DNA of 6,566 nt from Candidatus Segatella albertsiae (GCA_002451555.1 DKCU01000145.1:1-6566), one strand, 5' to 3'. Counted from the stretch's first letter, positions 1 through 6,428 are shown. Made by a program: numbers and translations. Notes: generated by a model from the sequence alone, not told the origin.

Positions 1-20
1 ACAACGCCCTAGGCTTGGAG
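1..20 (+). repeat. Truncated CCCTGGG-type palindrome module (left window edge)
   Basis: The first 20 bases end in GGCTTGGAG, the same tail as the complete module at 110-136. The preceding GCCCTA matches the GCCCTGG half-stem with one change, and the bases before it (ACAAC) match the loop in the opposite orientation. The copy is cut by the window edge and is diverged. With only about 14 bases clearly shared, it is recognisable mainly because complete copies follow nearby. Confidence 0.5.
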
Positions 21-102
21 TCATTTATGAAAGTCGCCCTGAAAGGGCAAAAGCATTGATAACAATTTGCTTTTGCCCTTTCAGGGCGACTTTTATAAAT
101 GA
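21..102. repeat. REPIN-like long hairpin (module A, left copy)
   Basis: Positions 21-54 and 69-102 are complementary over 34 bp. The only irregularity is a G-T pair (29 with 94), which becomes a G-U wobble in RNA. Each arm carries the self-complementary 13-mer GCCCTGAAAGGGC (36-48) or its reverse (75-87), followed by AAAAGC. Inside the apex, ATTG (55-58) can pair with CAAT (63-66). The layout of two short palindromic units head to head around a short loop resembles REP doublets (REPINs) of other bacteria. That likeness concerns form only, because no transposase is visible here. A nearly identical core occurs in reverse at 6370-6421. Confidence 0.85.
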
Positions 103-109
103 CTGAAGA

Positions 110-136
110 CCCAGGGCGTTGCCCTGGGCTTGGAGC
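110..136 (+). repeat. CCCAGGGC-GTT-GCCCTGGG palindrome with CTTGGAGC tail (module B)
   Basis: An 8-bp perfect stem (110-117 with 121-128) closes a 3-base loop and is followed by the tail CTTGGAGC. All 27 bases recur exactly in reverse complement at 6320-6346. They recur with one C-to-T change at 6445-6471 and 6512-6538. The module lies 7 bp after the left hairpin and is non-coding. Confidence 0.85.
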
Positions 137-140
137 AGAT

Positions 141-155
141 TGCCCTTTCAGGGCG
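141..155 (+). repeat. Single GCCCTTTCAGGGC palindrome (module C, left copy)
   Basis: A solitary copy of the 13-mer also found in the hairpin arms lies at 142-154. The 15 bases 141-155 match the reverse complement of 6302-6316. It is separated from module B by 4 bases here and by 3 bases in the right-hand inverted copy, so the B-C pairing appears to be a fixed unit. Confidence 0.8.
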
Positions 156-175
156 CATTGGATTTGACTTATGAC

Positions 176-270
176 ACCCTCTTTTTGTATTATACAAGGG
201 GTATGAATGTTTCGGAAGGGGGTGAAATTAATGATTAAATATTTTCGATTAACATTTTATACCCTCTTTG
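176..270. promoter_or_regulatory. AT-rich upstream region with inverted and direct repeats, possible operator
   Basis: No gene is seen between the repeat cluster and the GH31 start. TTGTA (185-189) pairs with TACAA (193-197) around a 3-base loop. GGGTAT (199-204) plus ATGTT (207-211) pairs with AACAT (251-255) plus ATACCC (259-264) across an interior loop. Inside this lie the palindromes TTAATGATTAA (228-238) and AAATATTT (237-244), and GATTAA occurs twice 14 bp apart (233-238 and 247-252). ACCCTCTT occurs at 176-183 and 261-268. The region ends about 40 bp before the -7 box, where a Bacteroidetes activator could bind. No regulator motif was recognised, so this role is inferred. Confidence 0.3.
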
Positions 271-286
271 AAAACAAATAATCACA

Positions 287-314
287 TTTGTTTTGGTTGT
301 TTTCTTTAATTTTG
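287..314 (+). promoter_or_regulatory. Bacteroidetes-type promoter for the GH31 gene
   Basis: TAATTTTG at 307-314 matches the Bacteroidetes -7 consensus TAnnTTTG fully. A TTTG at 287-290 could serve as the -33 element, but the gap is 16 bp, shorter than the roughly 19-21 bp usual for this class. Another TTTG at 292-295 is closer still. A good -7 box with a poorly placed -33 element would fit an activator-dependent promoter. Transcription would begin near 318-321, giving a leader of about 70 nt. Confidence 0.55.
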
Positions 315-321
315 CAGCGTA

Positions 322-358
322 AACAATTTCTAACAACAAGAACAAATTCTAACAGCAA
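322..358 (+). repeat. Imperfect 18-bp direct repeat in the GH31 leader
   Basis: The 18-base segments 322-339 and 341-358 differ at only two positions and share TTCTAACA followed by CAA. The period is 19 bp. Both lie between the proposed transcription start and the start codon, so they would be in the mRNA leader. They could be a protein-binding site, an RNA element, or A-rich drift. Confidence 0.5.
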
Positions 359-387
359 AAAAATAAATTAAATAATTCTGTTAAACA

Positions 388-3342
388 ATGAAAATAGCTA
401 AAACATTTTTGATTTCAGCAGCATTGATGATGGGAGCTAACTCCATGTATGCAGCTGGCTATTTGCAGAACGGCAACTTTCTGACTGTTCAGTTGAAGCA
501 ACACCAAAACTTTGGTCCTAGTCAGATTCGCTTGCAGGTGGTTAGCGACAAGATTATCCGTGTGCAAGCTACAGCCGAACAAAGTTTCCGCAATAAGACA
601 AGTTTGATTATTCTCCCTCAATCCACCAACGTGAAGTATCAGGTGGAGGAACAGGGCGACAACCTCGTCATCACAACCGCCGCCATGCGTGCCGTGCTCA
701 ACGAGGCGACTGGTCACATCTCTTTCTTCGACCTCAAGGGCAATGTCCTTCTCAACGAGGTGGCTCAGGGTGGAAAGACTTTCAAGCCTTTCACAGTGCC
801 CGACCGTGAGATAGGAGTTGACATCGCCAAGGTACCAGAGACCCAGAAGCATGGTTGGTCTTGGCGTGCCCTCTTCGACAGTCCTGACAACGAAGCTTTC
901 TATGGTCTCGGTCAGCATCAGAGCGAGGAACTCAACATGAAGGGCAAGAACGAGGACCTCTTCCAATATAATACAAAGGTGAGTGTGCCTTTCGTGGTTT
1001 CCAATAAGAATTATGGTATCCTTTGGGATTCTTATTCCTACTGCCGTTGGGGTAATCCTGATGATTACCTCCAGCTCAACCGTGCCTTCAAACTCTATGA
1101 CAAGGACGGAAAGGAAGGACAGCTCACGGGTACTTATGTAGATAAGAATGGACAGAAGATAGTACGTGGCGAAGATAGCATCTACTTCGAATATGCCATG
1201 CCTGATGGCTCGGAAATCTGCAAGCAGACCGACAAGGGCGGTATCCAAAACTTGCCTCAGGGCTTCGCCTTGAATGGCTCGAAGGTGGTATATGAGGGAT
1301 ATGTGGAAGCTCCGACCAACAGCTTCTATCAGTTTATCCTCTACTATGCGGGCTATATGAAGATCTACATCGACGGCAAACTCGTCGTACCTGAGCGTTG
1401 GCGTACCGCATGGAATCCTAATTCCTATAAGTTTGATGCCCCTATTAAGCAAGGTGTGAAGACGCCAATCCGCATCGAGTGGCAACCAGATGGCGATGTC
1501 TCCTACTGTGGACTTCGAGTGGCTGCACCTCGTTCGGAGGCAGAGAAAAACCAGTTGAGTATCTGGAGCGAGATGTCACCAGATATGGACTACTACTTCA
1601 TCGCTGGTCAGAATCTCGACGAAGTTATCAGCGGCTATCGCACCCTGACAGGCAAGGCTTCCGTCTATCCGAAGTGGGCTTTGGGCTTCTGGCAGAGTCG
1701 TGAGCGTTATCAGAGCAGCCAGGACATCGAGGAGAATCTGAAGAAGTTCCGTGACCTTCATATTCCTGTGGATAACATCGTGCAGGACTGGAACTACTGG
1801 CCTATCGACGCATGGGGATGCCATAACTTCGAGAAGTCTCGTTATCCAAACCCACAGGCGATGCTTGACAGCGTACACGCCATGAACGGTCGTTTCATGA
1901 TTTCCGTATGGCCTAAGTTCTATGACACGGTGAAGAATTACAAGGAACTCGACAGCAAGGGGTGGATGTATCACCAGGCTATCAAGGATGACATCCACGA
2001 CTGGCTTGGCTACCGTGGCTCCTTCTATGACGCTTATTCCGATGGCGCAAGAAAGATGTTCTGGCGTCAGATGGACGAGAATCTCTATAGCAAATATAAG
2101 TTTGGTATCGATGCCTGGTGGATGGATGCCTCCGAACCAAATGTGCGCGACTGTACCCCGATGTGGTATCGCAAGGCACTCTCAGGTCCTACCGCCCTCG
2201 GTACATCCACAGAGTACTTCAATGCGTATAGCATCGTCAATGCCGATGCTATCTACAATGGTCAGCGCAGCGTGAACCCTAACCAGCGCGTCTTCCTCTT
2301 GACTCGTTCGGGCTTCGCTGGCGAACAGCGTTACAGCACTGCTACCTGGTCGGGCGACATCGCTACCCGTTGGGAGGATATGCGTGCACAGATGACGGCG
2401 GGCTTGAACTACTCGATGGCGGGTCTTCCTTTCTGGGGCATGGACCAGGGTGGCTTCTGTGTGGAGAACCGTTATGTGGCTGCTCAACAGGAGTTTGACA
2501 AGACTGGTAAGGAAAACGCTGACTTGAAGGAGTGGCGTGAGCTGCAGGCTCGTTGGAATGAGTTTGGTTGTTTCGTACCTCTCTACCGTACCCACGGTCA
2601 GTGGCCGACACGTGAGGTTTGGAATATCGCTCCTGCCGACCATCCTGCTTACAAGAGCATCGTTTATTACGACAAGTTGCGTTATCGTCTGATGCCTTAC
2701 CTCTATAGTATGACAGGTATGGTTCACTTCAAGGACTACACGATGATGCGTGGTTTGGTGATGGATTTCAATGGAGATGACAAGATCTACGACATCAAGG
2801 ACCAGTGGATGTTCGGCTCAGCCTTGATGGCTTGTCCTGTGGGCGAGTATCAGAAGTACAGCCGCAACGTCTATCTCCCGAAGCAGAAGGGCTGGTACGA
2901 CTTCTATACTGGCAAGCATTATGCTGGTGGTCAGACCATCGTGGCAGATGCTCCTTACGAGAAGATTCCAGTCTTCGTACCAGAAGGAGCCATCCTTCCT
3001 GTAGGACCAGAGATGGAGTGGAGCGACCAGAAGAAGCCGGAGCTTATCGACCTCTATGTGTATGCTGGCAAGGACGGCGAGTTTACTATCTACGAGGACG
3101 AGGGTACCAACTACAACTACGAGAAGGGCAAGTACAGTACCATCGATATCCAGTATAACGATGCTCAGAAGACTTTGACCATCGGTGCTCGCAAGGGTTC
3201 TTTCGATGGTATGCTCCAGAAGCGTCGCTTCAATGTGGTACTTGTCTGTGGCAACAACCAGCAAGGCATCAGTCTCGCCAAGGCTCCTAAGGGAAAGATG
3301 GTGAAATATGCGGGTCAGGCTGTCACTATAAAACTGAAATAA
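388..3342 (+). CDS. GH31 family glycosidase with PA14 insert, probable xyloglucan alpha-xylosidase
   Basis: This 984-residue exported enzyme probably removes alpha-1,6-xylose from the non-reducing end of xyloglucan oligosaccharides. Residues 1-22 are a Sec signal peptide with cleavage near Ala22-Ala23; there is no lipobox cysteine. An N-terminal beta-sandwich containing GLGQHQ (173-178) is interrupted by a PA14-like domain at about 244-383. The catalytic barrel follows from about 428 (PKWALGFWQSR) to about 770, then C-terminal beta domains. Asp580 in WWMDASEP is the expected nucleophile and Asp657 in WSGDIATRWED the expected acid/base; Asp467 in VQDWNYW and Arg640 in TRSG are family-conserved positions. 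The PA14 insert and overall length match alpha-xylosidases such as those of Bacteroides xyloglucan loci. An alpha-glucosidase remains possible. The start is supported by the signal peptide and the promoter box upstream; no Shine-Dalgarno sequence is present, as usual in this phylum. The frame is intact. The GH2 gene follows 202 bp downstream. Confidence 0.93.
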   Translation: MKIAKTFLISAALMMGANSMYAAGYLQNGNFLTVQLKQHQNFGPSQIRLQVVSDKIIRVQATAEQSFRNKTSLIILPQSTNVKYQVEEQGDNLVITTAAMRAVLNEATGHISFFDLKGNVLLNEVAQGGKTFKPFTVPDREIGVDIAKVPETQKHGWSWRALFDSPDNEAFYGLGQHQSEELNMKGKNEDLFQYNTKVSVPFVVSNKNYGILWDSYSYCRWGNPDDYLQLNRAFKLYDKDGKEGQLTGTYVDKNGQKIVRGEDSIYFEYAMPDGSEICKQTDKGGIQNLPQGFALNGSKVVYEGYVEAPTNSFYQFILYYAGYMKIYIDGKLVVPERWRTAWNPNSYKFDAPIKQGVKTPIRIEWQPDGDVSYCGLRVAAPRSEAEKNQLSIWSEMSPDMDYYFIAGQNLDEVISGYRTLTGKASVYPKWALGFWQSRERYQSSQDIEENLKKFRDLHIPVDNIVQDWNYWPIDAWGCHNFEKSRYPNPQAMLDSVHAMNGRFMISVWPKFYDTVKNYKELDSKGWMYHQAIKDDIHDWLGYRGSFYDAYSDGARKMFWRQMDENLYSKYKFGIDAWWMDASEPNVRDCTPMWYRKALSGPTALGTSTEYFNAYSIVNADAIYNGQRSVNPNQRVFLLTRSGFAGEQRYSTATWSGDIATRWEDMRAQMTAGLNYSMAGLPFWGMDQGGFCVENRYVAAQQEFDKTGKENADLKEWRELQARWNEFGCFVPLYRTHGQWPTREVWNIAPADHPAYKSIVYYDKLRYRLMPYLYSMTGMVHFKDYTMMRGLVMDFNGDDKIYDIKDQWMFGSALMACPVGEYQKYSRNVYLPKQKGWYDFYTGKHYAGGQTIVADAPYEKIPVFVPEGAILPVGPEMEWSDQKKPELIDLYVYAGKDGEFTIYEDEGTNYNYEKGKYSTIDIQYNDAQKTLTIGARKGSFDGMLQKRRFNVVLVCGNNQQGISLAKAPKGKMVKYAGQAVTIKLK

Positions 3343-3356
3343 TTTTTTACATACCA

Positions 3357-3406
3357 AGCCCTTTTTGTCTCTTTGAAATATCAATCTGGCAGAGAGGGCT
3401 ATTTTT
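3357..3406 (+). terminator. Weak terminator-like stem and T-run after the GH31 gene
   Basis: AGCCCT (3357-3362) pairs with AGGGCT (3395-3400), and CTCT (3369-3372) can extend the stem with AGAG (3391-3394) past a bulge. The stem is followed at once by ATTTTTCT. The loop is large (18 bases) and the bulge weakens the structure, so at best this would terminate or attenuate part of the transcripts. No convincing promoter was found between here and the GH2 start, which argues for some read-through into that gene. Confidence 0.3.
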
Positions 3407-3497
3407 CTATCTCTAAGTAGTTTCATTTTTATCTGCGCAGGAAAAAATTATTTTCTGCGCAGATAAAAATTCTTCCTTGGGCAGGGAGCTATTTTTC
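3388..3497 (+). repeat. Degenerate direct repeats flanking the intergenic hairpin
   Basis: GGCAGAGAGGGCTATTTTTC (3388-3407) and GGGCAGGGAGCTATTTTTC (3479-3497) resemble each other and share the ending GCTATTTTTC. They lie on either side of the hairpin at 3425-3470. The second copy is also preceded by CTTCC (3472-3476), which can pair with GGGAG (3484-3488) before the T-run, so both copies have a faint stem-plus-T-run character. The alignment needs a small gap, so common origin is uncertain. Confidence 0.4.
3425..3470. repeat. Strong intergenic hairpin built from two CTGCGCAG palindromes
   Basis: Positions 3425-3440 and 3455-3470 are a perfect 16-bp inverted repeat. Three A-T pairs and one G-U pair inside extend it to about 20 bp, leaving a 6-base loop (3445-3450). 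Each arm contains CTGCGCAG (3433-3440 and 3455-3462), which is its own reverse complement, so the site is also a direct repeat with a 22-bp period, about two helical turns. No T-run follows the GC core, so it is not a standard intrinsic terminator. It could be an mRNA-stabilising or processing structure between two cotranscribed genes, or a protein-binding site. Confidence 0.8.
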
Positions 3498-3544
3498 CTT
3501 CGCCAGGGAATAACGAAAGATTCCTGATAAAACCCATAAAAATA

Positions 3545-6175
3545 ATGAGAAAATATTTAACATCAGTACTTCTTGCTCTCGCCGTTCTCCCGATGAGTGC
3601 CCGTGAGCGTCAACTCTTCGACAAAGGCTGGCTTTTCAATCTAGCCGATTCGGCAGGAATGGAGATGAATGCTTATTCCGACATGGCTTGGAGAAAACTC
3701 AATCTGCCACACGACTGGGCGATAGAGGGCGACTTCTCGCCCAGCAATCCATCGGGTGCCGGTGGCGGTGCGCTTCCTGGTGGTATCGGCTGGTATCGTA
3801 AGCACTTTACGGTCAATCCGAAGGAGAAGTATGATAGATATACCATCACTTTCGATGGTGTCTATATGAACTCCACCGTCTATATCAATGGACATAAGTT
3901 GGGTACTCGCCCATACGGATATAGTACTTTCGAGTATGACCTTACACCTTATATTAATAAGAAGGGCGACAATGTGATTGCCGTGAAGGTCGATAACAGC
4001 GACCAACCGAACAGCCGTTGGTATTCGGGGTGTGGCATCTATCGCCATGTGTGGCTCACCAAGAACATGAAAAGTGCTTACATCCCTCAGTGGGGACAAT
4101 ATGTAAGTACCACTCCGCAAGGCGATGTCAAAATTCAGGTCGAGTATGTTCTGAATGGAAAGGGCAAGGAGAAAGTCGTCGTTAGGAATACTGTGCTGGA
4201 TGCTTCAGGCAAGGTCGTTGCCAAGAATTCTGCTTATGCTGGTCAGAAGAGCGAAGGCAATGCTGGGCAGAAAATCCAAGGTGTCGCCGAGAAGAAAAAC
4301 TCTATCGAACAGACTTTGAAGGTGTCAAACCCTCATCTTTGGAATATCGGAAAGGGGTATCTCTATACTGTGAAGAGTGAACTCTTGGTGAATAACAAGG
4401 TGGTGGATACAGAAACTACGCAAGTCGGTTTCCGTGATGTCAAGTTTGATGCCCAGAAAGGTTTCTTCCTCAATGGCAAGAATATGAAAATCAATGGTGT
4501 GTGCGAGCATCATGACTTCGGATGTCTCGGCGCGGCATTGAGCGAGGCGGCGATGCACCGCAAGCTTACTATCCTTCGAGATATGGGCGTTAATGCCATC
4601 CGAAGCAGTCATAATCCACCTGCCCCAGAACTCTTGAATATGTGTGACTCGATGGGATTCTTGGTCATGGATGAGAGCTTCGATATGTGGAGGCGCAAGA
4701 AGTCGAACGGCGACTATGCCCGTTTCTTCGACGAGTGGCACAAGCGCGACCTCATAGACTTGGTGAAGCGCGACCGCAATCATCCAAGCGTCATCATGTG
4801 GAGCATCGGCAACGAGGTACTCGAACAGTGGTCGGATGCCGCTGCCGATACGTTGACTTTGGAACAAGCCAACTTGATTTTGAATGCCGGGCATGATGCC
4901 TCCTCCTTGGCACATGGCGACGAACTCAGCGTCAACTCACTCCTTACTCGGCATTTGGCAGAGCTTGTTAAGGAATATGACCCATGGGGCGCTCGACCAG
5001 TGACTGCTGGTTGCAACGAACCTGCCCCGAAGAATCATCTCTTCAAAAGTGGAGCCTTGGATGTCATCGGATTCAACTACCATCATCAGTGGGTGAAGGA
5101 TGTGCCAAAGAATTTCCCTAACAAACCATTCATCTTCTCCGAGAGTGTGTCGGCTTTGCAGACCCGAGGCTTCTATATTATGCCAAGCGATAGCATCTAC
5201 AAGGCACCGGTAGAGTGGTGGCTTCCTTATACAGACCCTACCTTCAAATGCTCTGCATACGACAATATGCATGCTTCTTGGAGTAGCACGCACGAGGAGA
5301 CTTGGGATGTGGTGAAGCACAACGATTTCGTGGGTGGTCAGTTTATCTGGACTGGTTTCGACTATATCGGCGAACCTACCCCTTACGCTTATCCTGCCCG
5401 AAGCAGTTACTTCGGCATCATCGACTTGGCGGGTTTCCCGAAGGACACCTATTATATGTATCAAAGTGAGTGGGCGAACAAGGACGTACTCCATCTCTTC
5501 CCTCATTGGAACTGGATTCCTGGACAGACCATTGATATGTGGTGCTATTTCAATCATGCCGACGAGGTGGAACTCTTCGTGAATGGAAAGAGCCAAGGCG
5601 TTCGCAAGAAGAAGGAGTATGTGCCTGAGGCACGGAAGGCGGAAGATGGAAAGACCATCAACGTTGGTACGGCTTTTGACAAGAGTACTGAGTATCATGT
5701 GATGTGGCGTGTCGCTTTCGAACCTGGAGAAGTGAAAGTGGTAGCTCGCAAGGATGGTAAACAAGTGGGTGAGCAAGTCATCAAGACTGCAGGAGCCCCT
5801 GACCATATCGTCTTGAAGAAGACTTATCAGAGCAATGCTGACTTGGATGGCGTGCCTACGACATTCGTGGAAGTCGATGTCGTGGATAAGGATGGCAACC
5901 TCTGTCCGAATGCAGAGAATCAAGTCTTCTTCTCCTTGCAAAAGAATGCCGAAAATCAGAAGGCAGGGGAGAAATGTAGAGTGGGAGAGAAATGTACATC
6001 TAATTTCGTTACCCCTCAGTTTATTGGAGTCGATAATGGATGCCAAACTTCCCTTGAGCGTTTCAAGGCCGATAATCGCAAGGCGTTCTTCGGCAAGTGT
6101 CTCGTCGTTTTGAAAGGCAAGGGCATCTTGACAGCCAAGGCTGTCGATTTGAAAGAAGCGAAGATTGAATTCTAG
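3545..6175 (+). CDS. Secreted GH2 family glycosidase, probable beta-galactosidase
   Basis: This 876-residue enzyme probably hydrolyses terminal beta-galactosides. Beside an alpha-xylosidase the likely substrate is galactosylated xyloglucan oligosaccharide. Residues 1-19 form a Sec signal peptide (cleavage after MSA, before RERQ). The order is a GH2 sugar-binding jelly roll (about 22-176, with SGCGIYRHVWL at 161-171), an Ig-like domain (about 180-299), a catalytic barrel (about 302-615), a DUF4982-like domain (about 640-705) and a C-terminal GH2 domain-5-like region from about 750. Glu424 in WSIGNE is the expected acid/base and Glu533 in FSES the nucleophile; HNPP (356-359) and FIWTGFDY (600-607) are family signatures. 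Two spots look expanded by small in-frame duplications: AGQK at 232 and 240, and GEKC at 808 and 814. The start has only an A-rich leader and is set by the signal peptide. Other GH2 activities, such as beta-glucuronidase, are not excluded. It is probably cotranscribed with the GH31 gene. Confidence 0.92.
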   Translation: MRKYLTSVLLALAVLPMSARERQLFDKGWLFNLADSAGMEMNAYSDMAWRKLNLPHDWAIEGDFSPSNPSGAGGGALPGGIGWYRKHFTVNPKEKYDRYTITFDGVYMNSTVYINGHKLGTRPYGYSTFEYDLTPYINKKGDNVIAVKVDNSDQPNSRWYSGCGIYRHVWLTKNMKSAYIPQWGQYVSTTPQGDVKIQVEYVLNGKGKEKVVVRNTVLDASGKVVAKNSAYAGQKSEGNAGQKIQGVAEKKNSIEQTLKVSNPHLWNIGKGYLYTVKSELLVNNKVVDTETTQVGFRDVKFDAQKGFFLNGKNMKINGVCEHHDFGCLGAALSEAAMHRKLTILRDMGVNAIRSSHNPPAPELLNMCDSMGFLVMDESFDMWRRKKSNGDYARFFDEWHKRDLIDLVKRDRNHPSVIMWSIGNEVLEQWSDAAADTLTLEQANLILNAGHDASSLAHGDELSVNSLLTRHLAELVKEYDPWGARPVTAGCNEPAPKNHLFKSGALDVIGFNYHHQWVKDVPKNFPNKPFIFSESVSALQTRGFYIMPSDSIYKAPVEWWLPYTDPTFKCSAYDNMHASWSSTHEETWDVVKHNDFVGGQFIWTGFDYIGEPTPYAYPARSSYFGIIDLAGFPKDTYYMYQSEWANKDVLHLFPHWNWIPGQTIDMWCYFNHADEVELFVNGKSQGVRKKKEYVPEARKAEDGKTINVGTAFDKSTEYHVMWRVAFEPGEVKVVARKDGKQVGEQVIKTAGAPDHIVLKKTYQSNADLDGVPTTFVEVDVVDKDGNLCPNAENQVFFSLQKNAENQKAGEKCRVGEKCTSNFVTPQFIGVDNGCQTSLERFKADNRKAFFGKCLVVLKGKGILTAKAVDLKEAKIEF

Positions 6176-6260
6176 GAATGAAGCTGTTGATTTTTAGGAA
6201 TGAGAAGTTTGATTTCTAGGAATGAGGCTGTTGTTTTTTATGAATGAGAAGTTTGATTTC
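6173..6260 (+). repeat. Four 22-bp tandem repeats starting at the GH2 stop codon
   Basis: Four units lie at 6173-6194, 6195-6216, 6217-6238 and 6239-6260. The first three begin TAGGAATGA and the fourth TATGAATGA. Units 1 and 3 share GCTGTTG while units 2 and 4 share GAGAAGTTTGATTTC, so there is also a 44-bp period, as if a two-unit block had doubled. The first TAG is the stop codon of the GH2 gene and a second in-frame stop (TGA) follows one codon later. The following bases to about 6300 contain faint AATGA remnants and nothing else recognised. Confidence 0.85.
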
Positions 6261-6301
6261 AATGAAGTCATAGGAGTGAATGCAAGCAGTTTACCCCCCT
6301 A

Positions 6302-6346
6302 CGCCCTGAAAGGGCAGAAGCTCCAAGCCCAGGGCAACGCCCTGGG
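6302..6346 (-). repeat. Modules C and B in reverse orientation (right cluster)
   Basis: GCCCTGAAAGGGC (6303-6315) is followed after a short spacer by 6320-6346, the exact reverse complement of the 27 bases 110-136. The B-C pair at the left border is therefore mirrored here, with C facing the gene pair on both sides. The stem is self-complementary, so orientation is defined by the CTTGGAGC tail and the loop. Confidence 0.85.
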
Positions 6347-6362
6347 GCTAAACGTCAAACAA

Positions 6363-6428
6363 TAATGTCGCCCTGAAAGGGCAAAAGCAGGTCGTTATCA
6401 ATGCTTTTGCCCTTTCAGGGCGACATTA
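6363..6428. repeat. REPIN-like long hairpin (module A, right copy)
   Basis: Positions 6363-6389 and 6402-6428 form a perfect 27-bp inverted repeat with a 12-base loop. The arms carry the 13-mer at 6370-6382 and its reverse at 6409-6421, plus the AAAAGC extension. The loop read on the minus strand (ATTGATAAC then GACC) shares ATTGATAAC with the left hairpin, so this copy is the left element inverted. Outside the shared core the two hairpins have different sequences, yet each is still paired with itself. Confidence 0.87.

Noticed and set aside
27..59. Ten-codon frame (MKVALKGQKH) in the left hairpin arm
   Set aside because: It is created by the palindrome sequence, ends inside the loop and has no supporting start signal.
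415..1485. Minus-strand open frame of 356 codons opposite the GH31 gene
   Set aside because: It lies wholly inside a gene with clear catalytic motifs, and its protein resembles no family and has a composition typical of antisense reading.
3400..3407. Separate promoter for the GH2 gene (TATTTTTC, also at 3490-3497)
   Set aside because: Both sites lack the final G of TAnnTTTG and have no TTTG at the right distance upstream, so they look like T-runs.
2818..3426. Minus-strand open frame that begins in the intergenic spacer and runs into the GH31 gene
   Set aside because: Most of it overlaps the GH31 C-terminal domain; its spacer part reads through terminator-like sequence and has no family resemblance.
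3425..3470. Classical rho-independent terminator
   Set aside because: The GC-rich core of the stem is followed by ATAAAAAT and not by a T-run on either strand.
4937..6046. Minus-strand open frame of 369 codons opposite the GH2 gene
   Set aside because: It is a shadow of the GH2 reading frame, with no recognisable domain, no promoter and no start context of its own.
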